A DNA stretch of 64,000 nucleotides, taken from NCBI GenBank assembly GCA_009602725.1, contig WELB01000110.1:371772-435771 (forward strand). Reading direction: 5' to 3'. Positions 1 through 12,279 of the stretch are shown in pieces. Position 1 is the first letter of the stretch. The number at the start of each line of letters is the position of its first letter. The stretch comes from Spirogloea muscicola (taxonomy: Eukaryota; Streptophyta; Zygnematophyceae; Spirogloeales; Spirogloeaceae). Both the position numbers and the translations under genes were made by a program. The notes beneath the pieces are model-generated. The model was not told where the DNA came from. It searched no databases and was given only the letters and a program-made list of their open reading frames with translations.

Positions 1-1960
1 GGGGGGGGGGGGGTCAAGGGGCGTCCCGCGGCCGGGCGGCGCAAGCGACGCGTGGTGGGGCCGGCGCCGGGCGGCCTCCCCCCATGCTGAAAAGATGGCG
101 CGTTTCCCAGCGGGAAGAAGCGCCGAAAGAAGGAAACAGCGCGTCCAACGTTCGTGAGAAAGTGGCTCTCCCAAAGGGAACGGCGCGCGCCTTGAGAGAC
201 AAGGGGCTAGCAAAGCCAGCCCAGAAAAGAATGGACAATGCCCGCAGACCTCGAAGGCCACAAAACGGTGCCCGGAAATACAAAACTACACACCAACAAT
301 GATGCAGATGGATGCTCAGTAACCACGAGTGAGCAACAGCAAATCAGAATAACTCGAAGCAGGAAAAGCGGCAAAGGGGGCGGGGGCCGTGAACAGCCTT
401 TCCCGAAAGAATTGACGGAGGTCCGAAGTGGCCTGAAAGAAAGTGCTCTCCCAACAAGGTAGAAGAAGTGGCTCTCCCAACGAAGGTAGGGGCTGGGGAT
501 CCAAGCGATGGCTGTGAGAGGCCAGCCCGAAGAGCTGTACATGGTCCGAAGAAGTGGCTCTCCCAATGGGGGCAAGGGCTGTGAATAGCCAGCCCGAAAA
601 GAATTGACAAAAGGTCCGAAGGTCCGAAGCGCCCAGCCAGGTGGGGCGCGGCGCTCCGCCGCCGGCGAACGCGAGCGCCCCCTTTGCTTCAAATACACGG
701 AATTTCATCCTTTGCCTTGCCTGCCCTGGCCTTGCTCGTTTCTTGTCTGGGCTGGCTGTCACAGCCCTCGCTCGCATTGGAAGAGCCACTCCCTTTGTTT
801 TACTGAGAGTCCCCTTACTAAGAGCACCATCCGGCTCCTCCAGGCCTTGTCCATTCCTTTGGGCTGGCCTCTCACAGCGACCAGTCAATCTGCCGCGCCT
901 TCTTTCTTACATGTCAAGAGCCGTTTCTTCTGTCGCTTTTGGCCGTTCAGGCTGGCTTCTTTTCGGGCTGGCTTTTCACAGCCCTTGCCCCCATTGGGAG
1001 AGCCCCGTTTTTGGACTTTGTCCATTCCTTCTCTGGCCGATCTTAGCCATCGCCCCTCTCGGAACTGGGGCGAAGGCTGTGAAAAGATAGACGCTTCCAG
1101 GAACGGGAAGTGGCTGTGGGGAGGCCAGCCCAGAAAAAGAATTGACGAAGTTAAGGAGGGGCCAGAGCAGACGCTAAAGCACACAGGGTATCAAGTAGCT
1201 ACGAAACACTTAGTATCCTGTTGAGCAGCCGCAGGTCGGAGAAACTAGTCTCCGGGTAGCCGGTTGTGTAAAGCCAGCCCGCAAAGAGAGAGAGAAGGCG
1301 CGCGGAGCACATGAAATCAAAGGGAGGCCAATTCAAGCGAATACATTGATCAGGCAGAATCTAGTAAGTAAGTGCAGTAAGCGAAGAACGCGAAGGCGTC
1401 AGCTCTTCGAAGAAGGGGGCGGGGGGCAGTGAAAAGCCAGCCCAGACGCGAAAAGATGAACAGCCGTTCCTGTTGAAAAACTGCTCAATACGCATTGCTT
1501 GCCACCGGGCCCAGACAGAGGGACGAGGGGGGTTCCCGGAAGGCCTCTCACAGCCAAGTTTCTCTGACTTGAGGCCGCTTAGCAGGGGTTACTGAGAGTT
1601 TCGTAGCTAATTACTTTCTTTTGTGCTTGTATTTCTTAGTGCTTCCCCTTGGCCCTTCTCGCACTTTGTTCAATCTTTTATGGGCTGGCCTTTTTTAGCT
1701 CCTATCCTCTATGGGCGAGCCCTTCTTCTCCCAGCCACTGCTCTCAGTTTGGACGCGCTTCCCTCTCACAGCCACCGCCCTCTCCTGGAAGCGTCCTCTC
1801 TTTCTCCCGGAAGCAAGCGCAGCCAGATTAACTGGTGGCTGGGAGAGGCCAGCCCAAAAGAGAGAAGGGCTCGCCCATTGAGGATAGGGGCTGGAAAAAG
1901 CCAGCCCAGAAAAGAATGAACAAAGGACGAGAAGGGGCCAGGGTAAGTTCGAAGAACAAC
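1..1960. repeat. Mosaic of retrotransposon 3' ends and tails
   Basis: The window opens with 12 G. A minus-strand family-3 end (about 175-365) carries the hairpin tail (203-222). Two more minus-strand hairpin tails lie at about 510-528 and 575-595. Several plus-strand tails fill 660-1090, with GGGCTGGC...CAGCCC cores near 749 and 965, and further fragments run to 1960. No host gene is supported. Open frames here follow repeat boundaries and are not conserved. Confidence 0.7.
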
Positions 1961-1989
1961 AAGCACTATAAAGACACGAAGCAGCTACA

Positions 1990-2500
1990 AAGCACTCAGT
2001 AACCCCTGCTAAGCAGCCTCAGGTCAGAGAGACTGGGTTCCTGGAAGCGGGTCCCCTGGCCAGAGCCAGAGGCAGCAGCGAGGGCTCTGCCTGCACGCAG
2101 GTGCAATGCACGGGCCATAGACCTCTGCAGCGAGACGGCCAAGCGCATGCGGTACACCTGCGCTAGCGACCCTGCTGCATGGGAGTCCACCGGCTCCCCA
2201 TGGAAGCGGCGGACAATGGCGTGACGTGAGAGCTGGTTGAGCAGCTCGAGCCCGTTGCCGTTGGGCGTACACGGAAGACCGGGAGCCCCCCGCCAACGCA
2301 CGACCCACGGCCGTGAGGTGTCCCCGCCCAAAGCCGCGCGGCGGCAGCGGGCGGCGGCCGGCACCGCCGTCCGGCGGCTGGGACACTTGACAGCCCTATC
2401 AGAGGACGGCGATGGCTGTCAGAGGCCAGCCCAAGATATTGCTCGCCCATAGAAAAAAGAAGGGCTAGCAAAGCCAGCCCAGAAAAGAATGGACAGCATT
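1990..2500 (-). mobile_element. Non-LTR element 3' end, family 3, with hairpin tail piece
   Basis: Read on the minus strand, the translation contains AAGSLAQVYRMRLAVSLQRS and RAGRALAAASG, and ends SDLRLLSRGY-stop at 1996. This is the extreme C-terminus shared by the retrotransposons of this window. Only the last 120 or so codons are present. A separate minus-strand hairpin tail follows at 2445-2500. It is a 5'-truncated dead copy. Confidence 0.75.
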
Positions 2501-2756
2501 CAAAGGCCACAAAGCGGTGCCGGGAAAAAACTACACACCAGGACAGAGAGAGAAGGCGCGCGGTAAAGGGATGAAGAGCTGGCTAAGGGGGACAACACTA
2601 AATATCTTCAGGCCCCTTCGTAGCTGCTTAGCGCTGTTTAGGCCCCTCCGTCATTTGGCCCCTTCGAAACTTTGTCAATTCTTTTCGGGCTGGCTTTTCA
2701 CAGCCCTTGCCCCCATGGGGAGTGCCGCTTCTTCTAATATCCGCGAGTGAGCACGT

Positions 2757-3560
2757 ACATATCTGACAAGCTAAGCTGAGGAGCCAGACCACCACCACGA
2801 AAGCCATTGGCCTGGCCTATGCACTCCAAGCACGCTGGTGTATCGCGAGTGCCTGGGAGCGCTGTAGACTCAATGATAGCCGCATTCCGTAGCAGGCAAC
2901 GATGGCTTGCGGGACACTAGAATGCCCCGAGCTTCCCGCCCGACTACGTCGGCGGGCATCGACATGCTGTGCCAGGCGATGGAGGAGGGAAGACCACTTC
3001 GTTCTGTAGCCGCCGTAGATGTCCATGGCGCATGAGAAGAAGTGGTCGCCTTGGGGGTGGTCCTTATATTGTCGCTCCTTCTTCTCCGCATGATATGTCG
3101 CCCAACCTGGCACAGTCGGCGTGGGTGCCCCTGGTTGGAATGCGTCGATAAGAACGACGTAGAAGGAGAAGACGAGGCCCACCGCTCCGGGGGGTAGCAA
3201 CCACATCCAGACGCCTGATGTAAGGTCTGCCGCGCTTCTGGTGTACCGGCATGATGCCCAGCACCTCCGGGGCCGCATGGTAACCTGCCTCGCGCACCAA
3301 GCCATACATAGCGTCTCTGAGAAGTTTGTGGGAGGCATTACGTTCAATTCCCTCAACACATCGAAGCATGTGAGCTGCCAAAGAGATCTCATCCTCCGAA
3401 TGATGCCCACATTCGCACAGTCGAATGCCAGCCAAACAAATTGGAGGGAGGCCGAGATGGTGGTGGACGGCCGTACGGAAGAGGTCGTCGGAGAGCCCGA
3501 GGGGTTCATAGAAGAAATATGAGCCCTTTCCAAAGGGGCAGAGGGCTGTGATAAAGCGAG
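2757..3560 (-). mobile_element. Non-LTR element 3' end, family 1 (knuckle plus endonuclease)
   Basis: The minus strand encodes the knuckle GIRLCECGHHSEDEISLAAH followed by MLRCVEG, then RRLDVVATPRSGGPRLLL, a PxPTVPGWATYHAEKKERQY stretch, and CAMDIYGGY. These match the same region of the long copy at 55350-59610 but are clearly more diverged. The reverse transcriptase is missing. The frame changes at least once, so it is not functional. Confidence 0.8.
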
Positions 3561-3749
3561 CTCGAAGAAAATGGACAATGCCCGGAAGGCGCCAAAACCA
3601 CGAAAATACTCTCCATGACTTCTGTGAATTTGGACGCTCAATAATCTCTAGTCAGAAGAAATGCAGGTGGAGTGACTAGAGGACGGGATAACGTCCCCGG
3701 AAAAGGAAAGGTAAGGAGAGGCCAATCCCCAGACGAACGGCCACTTAGC

Positions 3750-4340
3750 CTTTCACCGGCCCTCTTTGACATTGTGGTTGCAAAAATGGCGGAGGTCCAC
3801 GAGCCTTGGTCGATGTGATTGTGACGGAGGTGTACAAGGGTCCAGCATCGACCCACATTGCTGGCCACAAACTGAAAAGTGCAGAGAAGAAAAAGCTGCA
3901 GCACTACTCTGACCCACCCCGTAGCAATCACCTCCTACCAGCCGCAATTTGACACCTTTGACTGCATGGGTCCACCTTCTTATACCCTACTTGAGAACAT
4001 CGTAACTCTAGGATATGCACGACTTGAGGATATGCTTCCATCCCAGATGGGCATGCCGGCAGTCTATTTGTCATTTTGGCGATGTCGTGTGTCAGCCTGT
4101 TTGCAGCGAGGTCAGACTCATGCTTTGCACCAGAAAGCGGGTCGAGACTTAGCTGGTGGCACAAGGGCTTGCCACTTGCCGTCCAGTTTTCGGGCATCAC
4201 TTAGCGACCTCTTTGTGCTAACTCGTGGTTACTGAGCGGGTCAGCTTAGCAGCAGGTGATGTACAATTGTCAATGTGCTTGCCTTGGTACTTGGCCACTC
4301 AGGCCCTCCATCACTCGAAAGACACCCGTCCGTCCTCCTC
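3750..4340 (+). mobile_element. Non-LTR element 3' end, family 2, with tail T2
   Basis: Plus-strand translation shows YKGPASTHIAGH, then a run ending SFRASLSDLFVLTRGY-stop at 4235. Tail T2 follows at about 4240-4340, with a core resembling CTTGCCTTGGTACTTGGCC. The 5' part, including the reverse transcriptase, is absent and the frame is interrupted. This copy shows the family-2/T2 pairing. Confidence 0.8.
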
Positions 4341-5309
4341 GACGCCCTCCCCAACACCTGGGTTGGCATTTGTTACGCCTGGATTTGCAACCGCGGGTCT
4401 ACAAATATAACAGTGCTTAGCTGCACTGCATTTGCAGCAAGTCCTCTTCCGATTAATTTGCTGTGGGTGCTCGCTCTGGACGAGACGCCCAGGCCACGCT
4501 CACCTCAAGGATCAAGGTATGACTACGTAGCTGTTTACACATACAATGTGCATCTTCGTAACCCAGACAACGAGCTTTCTGGTCCACAGCCGCCTTGGCT
4601 GACCTACATTGGTACACCAGACAGACAAGTGCATACATCTTGTTGTTTCAGTCTCAATAATGTAGATGTATCCGCCAGCCCTCCCACCTAAAAAATGTGC
4701 CAGCCCCACTGCCTTTGCAGCCAAGGGGCAGAGCTCATACGTCTTGCGCTGTACGGTTGCCTCTTTAACTTTGTGATTATCTTGCCTTACTTCATATTAA
4801 TGACGCCCTTGAGATGCTCTGCCTTACCCAAATGAGTGCGCCAAGTGACCAGTAAGTGCACATGGTAGTCAATCACTTCGGCTCGCTGCTGGTCCATAAG
4901 ACTCAGGGCTAAATATCAGCAGGCATCAAAGCCACTAATGGCTTCTTGTGCCCACTCCTGACAGTGCACGTGGCACCAGTCCCACAAAAGTATGGCTGAA
5001 GTTGCGTCGTCACAAGAGCATGGGCGCCTACAATTGTGCAGAGGCAGCCTCTGTCTACTGTGTGCTGGCAGATTGCGGCAGCCAAAGCCACCATAGGTAC
5101 AGGCTGCTCTCCTCAAGTGCTCACAAAGCCAGCTTGTTAGCTTCAAGGTGGGCACGGCCAAGACTTCCAAGCAAAATCAGCTCCAGTGTTCTAACACGTA
5201 GGTGCAGCCGCTGCTTTCTACATACCTCTCATTACCTGGGACACCTGCCTTGAGACTATCCTGCTCACTACCAGTTCCTGTTTGCACTTTGCATGCACCG
5301 GCCAAGTGG
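4341..5309. other. Intergenic, 3' flank of the Ca2+-ATPase
   Basis: I see no gene, RNA or repeat that I can name here. Base composition is like the introns and 3' regions of the neighbouring host gene, and open frames are short and uninformative. Part of it is probably the 3' untranslated region of the minus-strand ATPase. Confidence 0.5.
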
Positions 5310-8300
5310 TCACACGCGCTCGTCAGCCTCGGAGCCAGGCAGGGGACTGTAGCCGTTCTTGTTGATGTGCTTGCTGGCTCTTCGACCAGGCACTTGAGGA
5401 GGTACCTCACCGACTGGGATGCACTTGACCACAGCCGCCACGGGCATGCTAGCAAAGCCCAAGCCCACACAGATGGCCCACTCTCTCACACTTAGTGGCA
5501 CTGTGCTCGCGAACTTGCCTAAGTACTGTACGAGCACAAACTGGAATATGACGGTGAAGAAGATGACCGCAAGGAACACGACATTAGTGAAAAAACCACT
5601 TAGAACATTGATTCTCTCCATCTGTCTTGAGTTGATCTCATTAAAGACCTGCAAGATGCACACTTGATGCTGCTCTTGTCAGTAGCATGCCTTCTCCAGA
5701 AAGTGCACCAGCTAGCAGCACATAGTTGTCCAACTTGGTGAAGCCTCGCATGGTCACGAGCACTTCGGAGTGGGTGGCACGCAGCTGCATTGCTAGATAC
5801 TGCCATGAGCACTTGGAGACATATGCAAGTTGGAAATCATCATTCGTCAGTGCGTGAAGCAGTCTCTAGATGCACTCAACCCTGCTGAAATGGCACAGTA
5901 CCTGGCAGAACACAAAACTGTTGAAAACCATTGTGTTTAGTCGCACCTCCCTGTCTTCCCCATGGAAGCCAAAAAGTCTAGCACCAAAAATCTGCATCAC
6001 GCCAAGGACAGCAAGCTGGTAGATGGCCTGCCCGAAGATGTTCCGCCACATGACCGGGCTGATGAATGCGCCTAGCCGCCCCACTGGTGGTTTGGTCATC
6101 AGTGTGTCATTGGGGGGCTCGGTGGCAAGTGCTAGCGCTCCCAAAGTGTCCATAATAAGATTGACCCACAAAAGCTGCACAGCAGTCAGAGGGGCTTCGC
6201 CTGCACATATGACAGAAGATGTGCTCTGCATCAAGGGTGTCATAGCTGTGAGCTAACTGCATTATCATGGTAACAAGCGGCCGTGTGAGGGTGAGCACCA
6301 ACATTGTTGAGCAAAGGCGACCAAGCTAGACAAGGTCTCTAAAGAACTCGAGAAGAGGACTCTAGCAGAAGCCCCGTGGTCAAGGAATTAGTGCCATAGG
6401 CATCTGGCGTGCAACTACCTGTGATACAGGCAGAAACAAAGTTGATGACAAGAGCCACAATATTTACAGTGAGCTGAAATTGTACAAACTTCTGAATATT
6501 GGTGTACACAGAGCGACCCCATTTAGCAACATTAACAATTGTTGCAAAATTGTCATCCATGATGATAATATCTGCACTCTCCTTGGCCACCTGCTTTGAT
6601 AGACATGGCAACCTTCAGATCAATGTAGATACGTGTACCAACTTTAGCAAGTGTTCTTCTTATGGTTGTTGACAGCATTCACAAGGCACCTTCTCACTTG
6701 GTTTTCCAACATACCTCAGTGCCTGCAATGCCCATGGCAAGGCCAATGTCAGCCTCATGCAAGGCAGGCGCATCATTAGTCCCATCGCCTGTCACAGCAA
6801 CAACCTGACCCATGGCGCGCAGCTCCTTGACCAAAGTGATCTTGTCTGAAGGGTGGGCCCTTGCCATGACCTACATAACAACAACGTAAGAGTGAACACT
6901 GCAACTTAAGAACTTTCGATCAAAGACAGCACTTTTCCTCCAACTTTGTTGGAGGAAAAGTCGGACACTCAAAGCATTTGACCTCCAATCACGAGAATGT
7001 CATAAGCACAAGACTAATCTTTGACAGGACCTGCACATACTTGTCAAAGTGGGGTCATGCAGTGAGGCACGAGCAAATGAAGCCTGCTGATCACACTCTC
7101 TTACCTGCAACTTTGGTATAACCTCACGCATCTCCTCCTGCGAGAGTTTGCGAAATATGGGACCTTCTATTGCGACACCGTCGTCAAAAAGAATACCACA
7201 TTCTCGGGCGATGGCTTTTGCAGTGCTCAAATTGTCCCCAGTCACCATACGCACTTTGATGCCAGCCGACTTGCAAAGCTGGTCCATTGAAGAGACCAAA
7301 GTCTGGGTCAATAGATTGGTGCTTGAGCAATGGTACTCATTTGTGCTCACTTCATGCAGAGCGACTCCAACAACATAGTTTGAGATCTCGAGACTTGACG
7401 AGAACTCTTGTAGCAAACCCAGCTGTCGCGTGACATTACGGCTCCATTCTGCCAAAGATCGACACATACCTCCACACTGTGCTCGACGCCTTCTCTCATG
7501 GGATCTTTGATACCAACGATTGCAAGAGCTGTAAGGTCACTGTCTGGAATTGCAACATTCTTCCAGTTACCATCCTTAGGGACTTCCTTGGAAGCCAAGT
7601 CCCTAGAAGCAAGGCAAAGAGCTCGCAGAGAGTGGTCTGCAAACTGCTGAATGACGCCATCCAGCTCCTCACGCTTTGCAGCATCAATGGTTGACAGACT
7701 TCCATCCTGTGTGGCCGCGGACTTGCACTGCCCGAGAACAATCTCCGCGGCCCCCTTCCAGTGAGCCCGATGATTTCCATCTGGGAGCTTTACCACCACC
7801 GCCATACGCTTCTTGGCAGAGCTGAAAGGTTCCTCGTGCACGACCTGAAATTTCTCCCTGACCTCCTTAAAATCTCCATTAAGCTCAAGGCCCAGCCGGA
7901 GGACAGCAGACTCAGTAGGAGTCCCTAAGACATCAACCTTTCCATCTTCCTCCGTGATGTCCCCACTGGTATTCGTAAAAATGTGCTCCAACAAGTTGTC
8001 CTTGGCCACTGCATCTATACCCTGTGAGAAGGAAGGAAAGTTGATGAAGTGGATAAAATCTTCTCGTGAGGCTGGAACAGTGACTATACAATGTCTTTGC
8101 AGCTCAAGGGCTCACCTGCTTGAGCTGGTCCTTCTCCTGTAGGCATCCAAATGCCCAGAGCTTGACAACGGTCATTTTGTTGGTGGTGAGAGTGCCAGTC
8201 TTATCAGAGCAGATGGTGGTCGCACTTCCCATGGTCTCGCAAGCTGCAAGCTTGCGCACTAGTGCCATGTCGCGCATCATACGCTTCATGGCATAGGCCA

Positions 8301-11300
8301 GAGTCAATGTCACAGCCAAGGGCAGCCCCTCTGGTACTGCAACAACAATGATGGTCACTGCAATGGCGAAGTACCTCACAATCTGTTTGCCACAAAGAGA
8401 GCTCCAGCCCAATGAGTATGTGCATATCAAATATTAGTCACAGTAAGACAATCATGAAAACAGGTGACAATCAGGAGCATCTTGATTTCCCCCTTCAGAT
8501 GCTTTGTGTGTTGTCAGAAGTGTCTGTCATACCAAATGCTGTAGCACTTGCAACAAGGTCTAAAGCAAGCACCACATTGCGCACCTTAATAACCTCCTCT
8601 CCGGTCCAAGTCGTCCAGGAATCTTTGCTAATAAAGAATCTGGTCAGCAAGACCAGAAAGACAAGCAGAGCAACACCAAGGCCCAAACGGCCCACTAATG
8701 TCGCTACGCCACTGAGGCGCACCTGTCAACCAGTAGAGCAAGTTGGGGGAGAGCCTGTGCATTAGACGGACTTCTGCAAATCAGTCCCTCTCAGCTGCAA
8801 CATGCATGTGCTGATATAGTTTAGCAGCAGTATCAGACTTGACATCCACAGGGGAGGTGTCGAGCTTGCAGGAATTGCTCCAAGTTGGTCACAGCAAATA
8901 CCTGAAGAGGAGTCTCTTCTTCACCACCTTCCGAGAGGGAGGCCATGAGATGACCCCACTCCGTGTTCATCCCGACGCCCGTGAGGACCATATCGGCAGA
9001 ACCATCTTGAACCTTAGTGCCAGAAAGTAAGAAGGGATTATCGTCATCTTTGTGCTGGGGATCACTTTCTCCAGTCATGCTGGACTCGTCAATTGTGAGG
9101 TTGTAACCTGCGCAGGCAGAGGCCGTGGTTGGCAATGTCATCTACATACTGCTATCATCCACCCTTGAAGCTGCTCATTCTCCACTTTGCATTGCTCCTG
9201 AAGCACCTAAGTTGGCATTTGACATTGTATGACATTCCCTTCTTTCAGTGCCAGTCATCCATATTAAGTAGAAGCATTGGGAATGGTTTGACCTTTCAAA
9301 TAGATGCCGTCTCCAGGAACTTGATCGCCGATGCTCAGATGGACAACATCGCCCACCACGAGGTCGAAGATGAGTACTTTCTGGCGCCTTCCCTTCCTTT
9401 GAGTCTGGACGAATATCTTCTTCTTTTCATTTTCGAGCTCTCGGAACTAGACATGAAGACAAGCAAATGAACTGCTCAGAAACACGAAATTTGGTCATCC
9501 AGCTGCGGGCAGCTTGTAAGAGCAAACCTTGGCACAGGCAATGTGCTCACGCAGAGTCAATCCTATCCGAACTCTGAGTACTTGTACAAGGAATCAGCAT
9601 GATGACCGGTCTCTGGGTCATCCCAGATTTTGCCTCCGCTGGTCATGTGGTCTATGGGCTGTAACATGCACGATGAGATCCACAAGCAATATGCGTGTCA
9701 ATTGCAGCATGCTAACCTGGAGGGATTGCTGATAGTCGCTAACAGCCGTGACGAGCACAACAATGGCAACGCTGAAGCCAATGCCAGCACCATCATACCA
9801 CCCCTCTTGCCATCCCTCAGTGGGTATGCCAACAGCTAGAGAAGTGACAGCACATACTGCCAAGATCAGGAGTGTCACATCCTGCACAGATAGATCCAGT
9901 CAATTTTGTTTGGTGCAGCAAATAATGAGAGATCAAGCTTGAAGAAAGCTATGTCTTGTAGTATTATCCTAGGCTAGGCAATACAGAACAGAACAATGTC
10001 CATCACTTGGTAATGGCATGAGCAATTGGGCAGAAGACTTCTGCAACTCTAGGTCACTGTGGTCGTTTGTGATCGTGGCGGTCTGATTGCATCGATCAAG
10101 AGGAATATGCTGCAAGTCACATGTGCGGTTTTCTCCCTGCTGACTCACAGAAGATAGCAAGAAAATGTCCGACCTGCATTGCATCCCAGACAAAGCCCAG
10201 GAAGCTCTTCTGCTGCTTCTCAGGGAAAGTGTTGGTTCCAAATACGTCTTGCCGCAGCTGAATGTCATCTTTGCTACCACTGATGCCAGACTTTGCATCG
10301 ACTTGTAAACCCCTTGTCACAGCCAGGCCAGATTGCTTGTCAGTACACGTTTGATCTCTCCTGACAGCATCAAATGAAATGTAGCCATCTTGCCCATTGA
10401 GAATTGCTTCAGTTGGCTCTGGCCGCAGACCTGCAGATACCTTCAGGACCTCCCATCTCACTTAGGTGCTGTGTCTCGTTCTTTGTCAGAAGTTCTGACA
10501 GCTGCTCAGCCCCAAACTCAAATCCCTGCTTCTTTGCATCGGCAGTAGCTGCTCCCGACACAGTGGAGATGCCAGCAGCTGAATGGAAAACAGAATAAGT
10601 CAGAATTCTGCAACTGAAGGTACATGGCAGCATAACAATGTGGACAACCTAGTGTACCATAGATCTGAATGAAAACCTTCTCATGGAGAGCTTGAGAAAT
10701 GGTAGAATTGTTTCCTTTGGTAGTACATAAGATTTGACTCATGGAATTGGTAGGAAACAGCTAGAGTGGCTCATACACAGCAACTGCAATATTAAAGTCA
10801 TACCAGACTGTGACAAAGACTGCACAATCCCTGATATGCTTACAGAGCTAAGAGTGATCCTAACAAGTCCATCTCCACTACATTCACAGGAGCTGGTATA
10901 GGCGTTGACATGCAGTATCACCACCTTTCTTGAACTTCATTGCTGCCCGGAGGGCAAGACTCCCCACTTTGAAGCGCTGCTGCCAAGCAGCAAGTCATAG
11001 ACGTAACATACAACAGAACTACAAGCTTATAAATACACACATGCTGTAAGCTGAAGGTGCCCCCTGCAAGTCAACTGTTTCATCGTTCCTACTCCATTTC
11101 TACAACCTCTTGGATAGTACATTGGCACGGTATTGCACCGTACAGCCATGACATCAAACAGCAAATGACAAGCTCCTGCCAAGCAGCCTAATCCTTTGTT
11201 CCACGTCATCCAGGATTCACTACTCTGTCTCTGCTCAAGGCGGGAAACACAATGAGGTCGCAGGCAAAGCATATGCGATGCAATACCTCATCACGACCGC

Positions 11301-11364
11301 CAGCTGTATAGCGGAATCTTCTTGCCGAGTTTAGTACCAAAGAAGCCTGGCGCCATTTATTCAT
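5310..11364 (-). CDS. P2B-type (plasma-membrane/ACA-type) Ca2+-ATPase, calmodulin-regulated
   Basis: This enzyme pumps Ca2+ out of the cytosol using ATP. The exons are 11287-11364, 10925-10979, 10174-10578, 9717-9881, 9293-9446, 8902-9107, 8585-8722, 8116-8382, 7470-8021, 7105-7278, 6715-6870, 6419-6590, 5902-6200 and 5310-5648. Phases agree throughout apart from one break in exon 3, giving about 1052 residues, normal for the family. The N-terminus ([17 protein letters not shown]) matches the calmodulin-binding helix of plant ACA8/ACA10 pumps, which is why I chose this start. Visible motifs are TGES (about 297), [10 protein letters not shown] in M4, phospho-site CSDKTGTLT (Asp about 460), [20 protein letters not shown] (about 758) and FNEINSR. 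The break is a 10-base GT...AG stretch at 10431-10440; it may be an assembly error. The membrane location (plasma membrane or endomembrane) cannot be told from sequence. Confidence 0.95.
6931..6961. repeat. Perfect 14-bp hairpin inside a Ca2+-ATPase intron
   Basis: The arms ACTTTTCCTCCAAC (6931-6944) and its exact complement (6948-6961) flank a TTT loop. It lies in the intron between exons 10 and 11 (6871-7104). It is long and perfect enough to form in RNA, and I know of no family it belongs to. Confidence 0.8.
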
Positions 11365-11770
11365 GGACTCTTCGTCTTCTCCACTTGGCTGGACACAATG
11401 TATTGCAGTAACATTGTGTGAGGTCGCAGGCGAGCTAGGGCTAGCTCAGAGTGTGCATGTGGTGCATAGTGCTGGCTGCATGATGGCAGATTTATATCTG
11501 AAAACGAGTTGCTTAGAAATTTGCTTCAGCCAAACCAAGGCTCCCGCCGTCTCTGCAAAGGTTGCCCCAATCAAAGCTGACTGCAAGGCAGCTGTGCCAA
11601 AAGCCTCCCGTTGGCCAGACCCTGCTTTTGTTACAGCCTGGAGACTGCTGCAGCCCGGTACTATCCGAAATCAAACTCTGTCTTTTACAGTCTGCAGACC
11701 GCTGCAACCCGCAACTATCGTCGCCCTCTTGGAACCTCTCATTTGCAGCTCTTCCTTCAAACAGACACAT
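11365..11770. other. 5' flank of the Ca2+-ATPase with a small tandem duplication
   Basis: This is the upstream region of the minus-strand pump. Two diverged copies of a roughly 54-57 base unit lie side by side at about 11629-11668 and 11683-11722. Each has a CAG(C/T)CTG(G/C)AGAC(T/C)GCTGCA core and ends ACTATC. No promoter element can be assigned with confidence. Confidence 0.5.
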
Positions 11771-12060
11771 TCAAGCCCCTGTACCTCCCAGGTGATGATA
11801 GACGAGCTGACGACTGAGGCACCTGACGCTAGCTTCATCGTCCAACTTATGCCTGCTAACGTGGTACTCAAAGGCTGCCAAGGCCTCGCGCAAAAGCGAC
11901 CGAGTCTGCTCGCCACTCCGGCCTAGTGCAGTGAAGGCAGGCTCCGCACCTCGAGCCTGCTGAGGAGCGCCCCCAGGAAGCCGACGCGCTGCGACGCGGA
12001 CTCGCCGCGCTGCACAAGGCTGCTGGAGGAGCCGTCCGGCGGCGCCATGGCCGCCGCGCG
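11771..12060 (-). CDS. Unidentified candidate exon(s) of a host gene
   Basis: I do not recognise this. On the minus strand a GC-rich start (ATG ATG-rich, near 12050) reads MAPPDGSSSSLVQRGESASQ. A second frame reads SGEQTRSLLREALAAFEYHV and then a Lys/Asp-rich helix-like stretch. Joining the two would need an intron of only about 27 bases, so the gene model is unresolved. GC content and codon use resemble the first exons of neighbouring host genes rather than the retroelements. The piece sits between the ATPase start and a retroelement tail, and may be a broken gene or an untranslated leader. Confidence 0.25.
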
Positions 12061-12119
12061 GGGTGCGCACGAGCGCGCGCTGCCGGCCTTGCCGGGCTCG
12101 ACTGCGCTGGTGGGACGGG

Positions 12120-12240
12120 GAAAAGTGTGTAGCGATGGAGGGCCAGACTGGTCAAGTAAGTACCCAGGCAGGCACATCCTCAGATGTAAACCAACCACCT
12201 GCTGCTATGCCGACCCGCTCAGTAACCACTGGTCAGCACG
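12120..12240 (-). repeat. Retroelement tail T2 (minus strand)
   Basis: The complement carries the T2 core (TACTTGACCAGTCTGGCCCT) preceded by the family-2 end sequence around 12215-12240 (CAGTAACCACTGG on the plus strand). No coding part longer than a few codons remains. Confidence 0.6.
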
Positions 12241-12279
12241 TAGAGGTGGGCTGATTAATACCCGAATACCGGATGGCAG

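Noticed and set aside
4275-4691. A 138-codon plus-strand frame after the family 2 tail
   Set aside because: It starts inside tail T2 and shows no domain or splice support.
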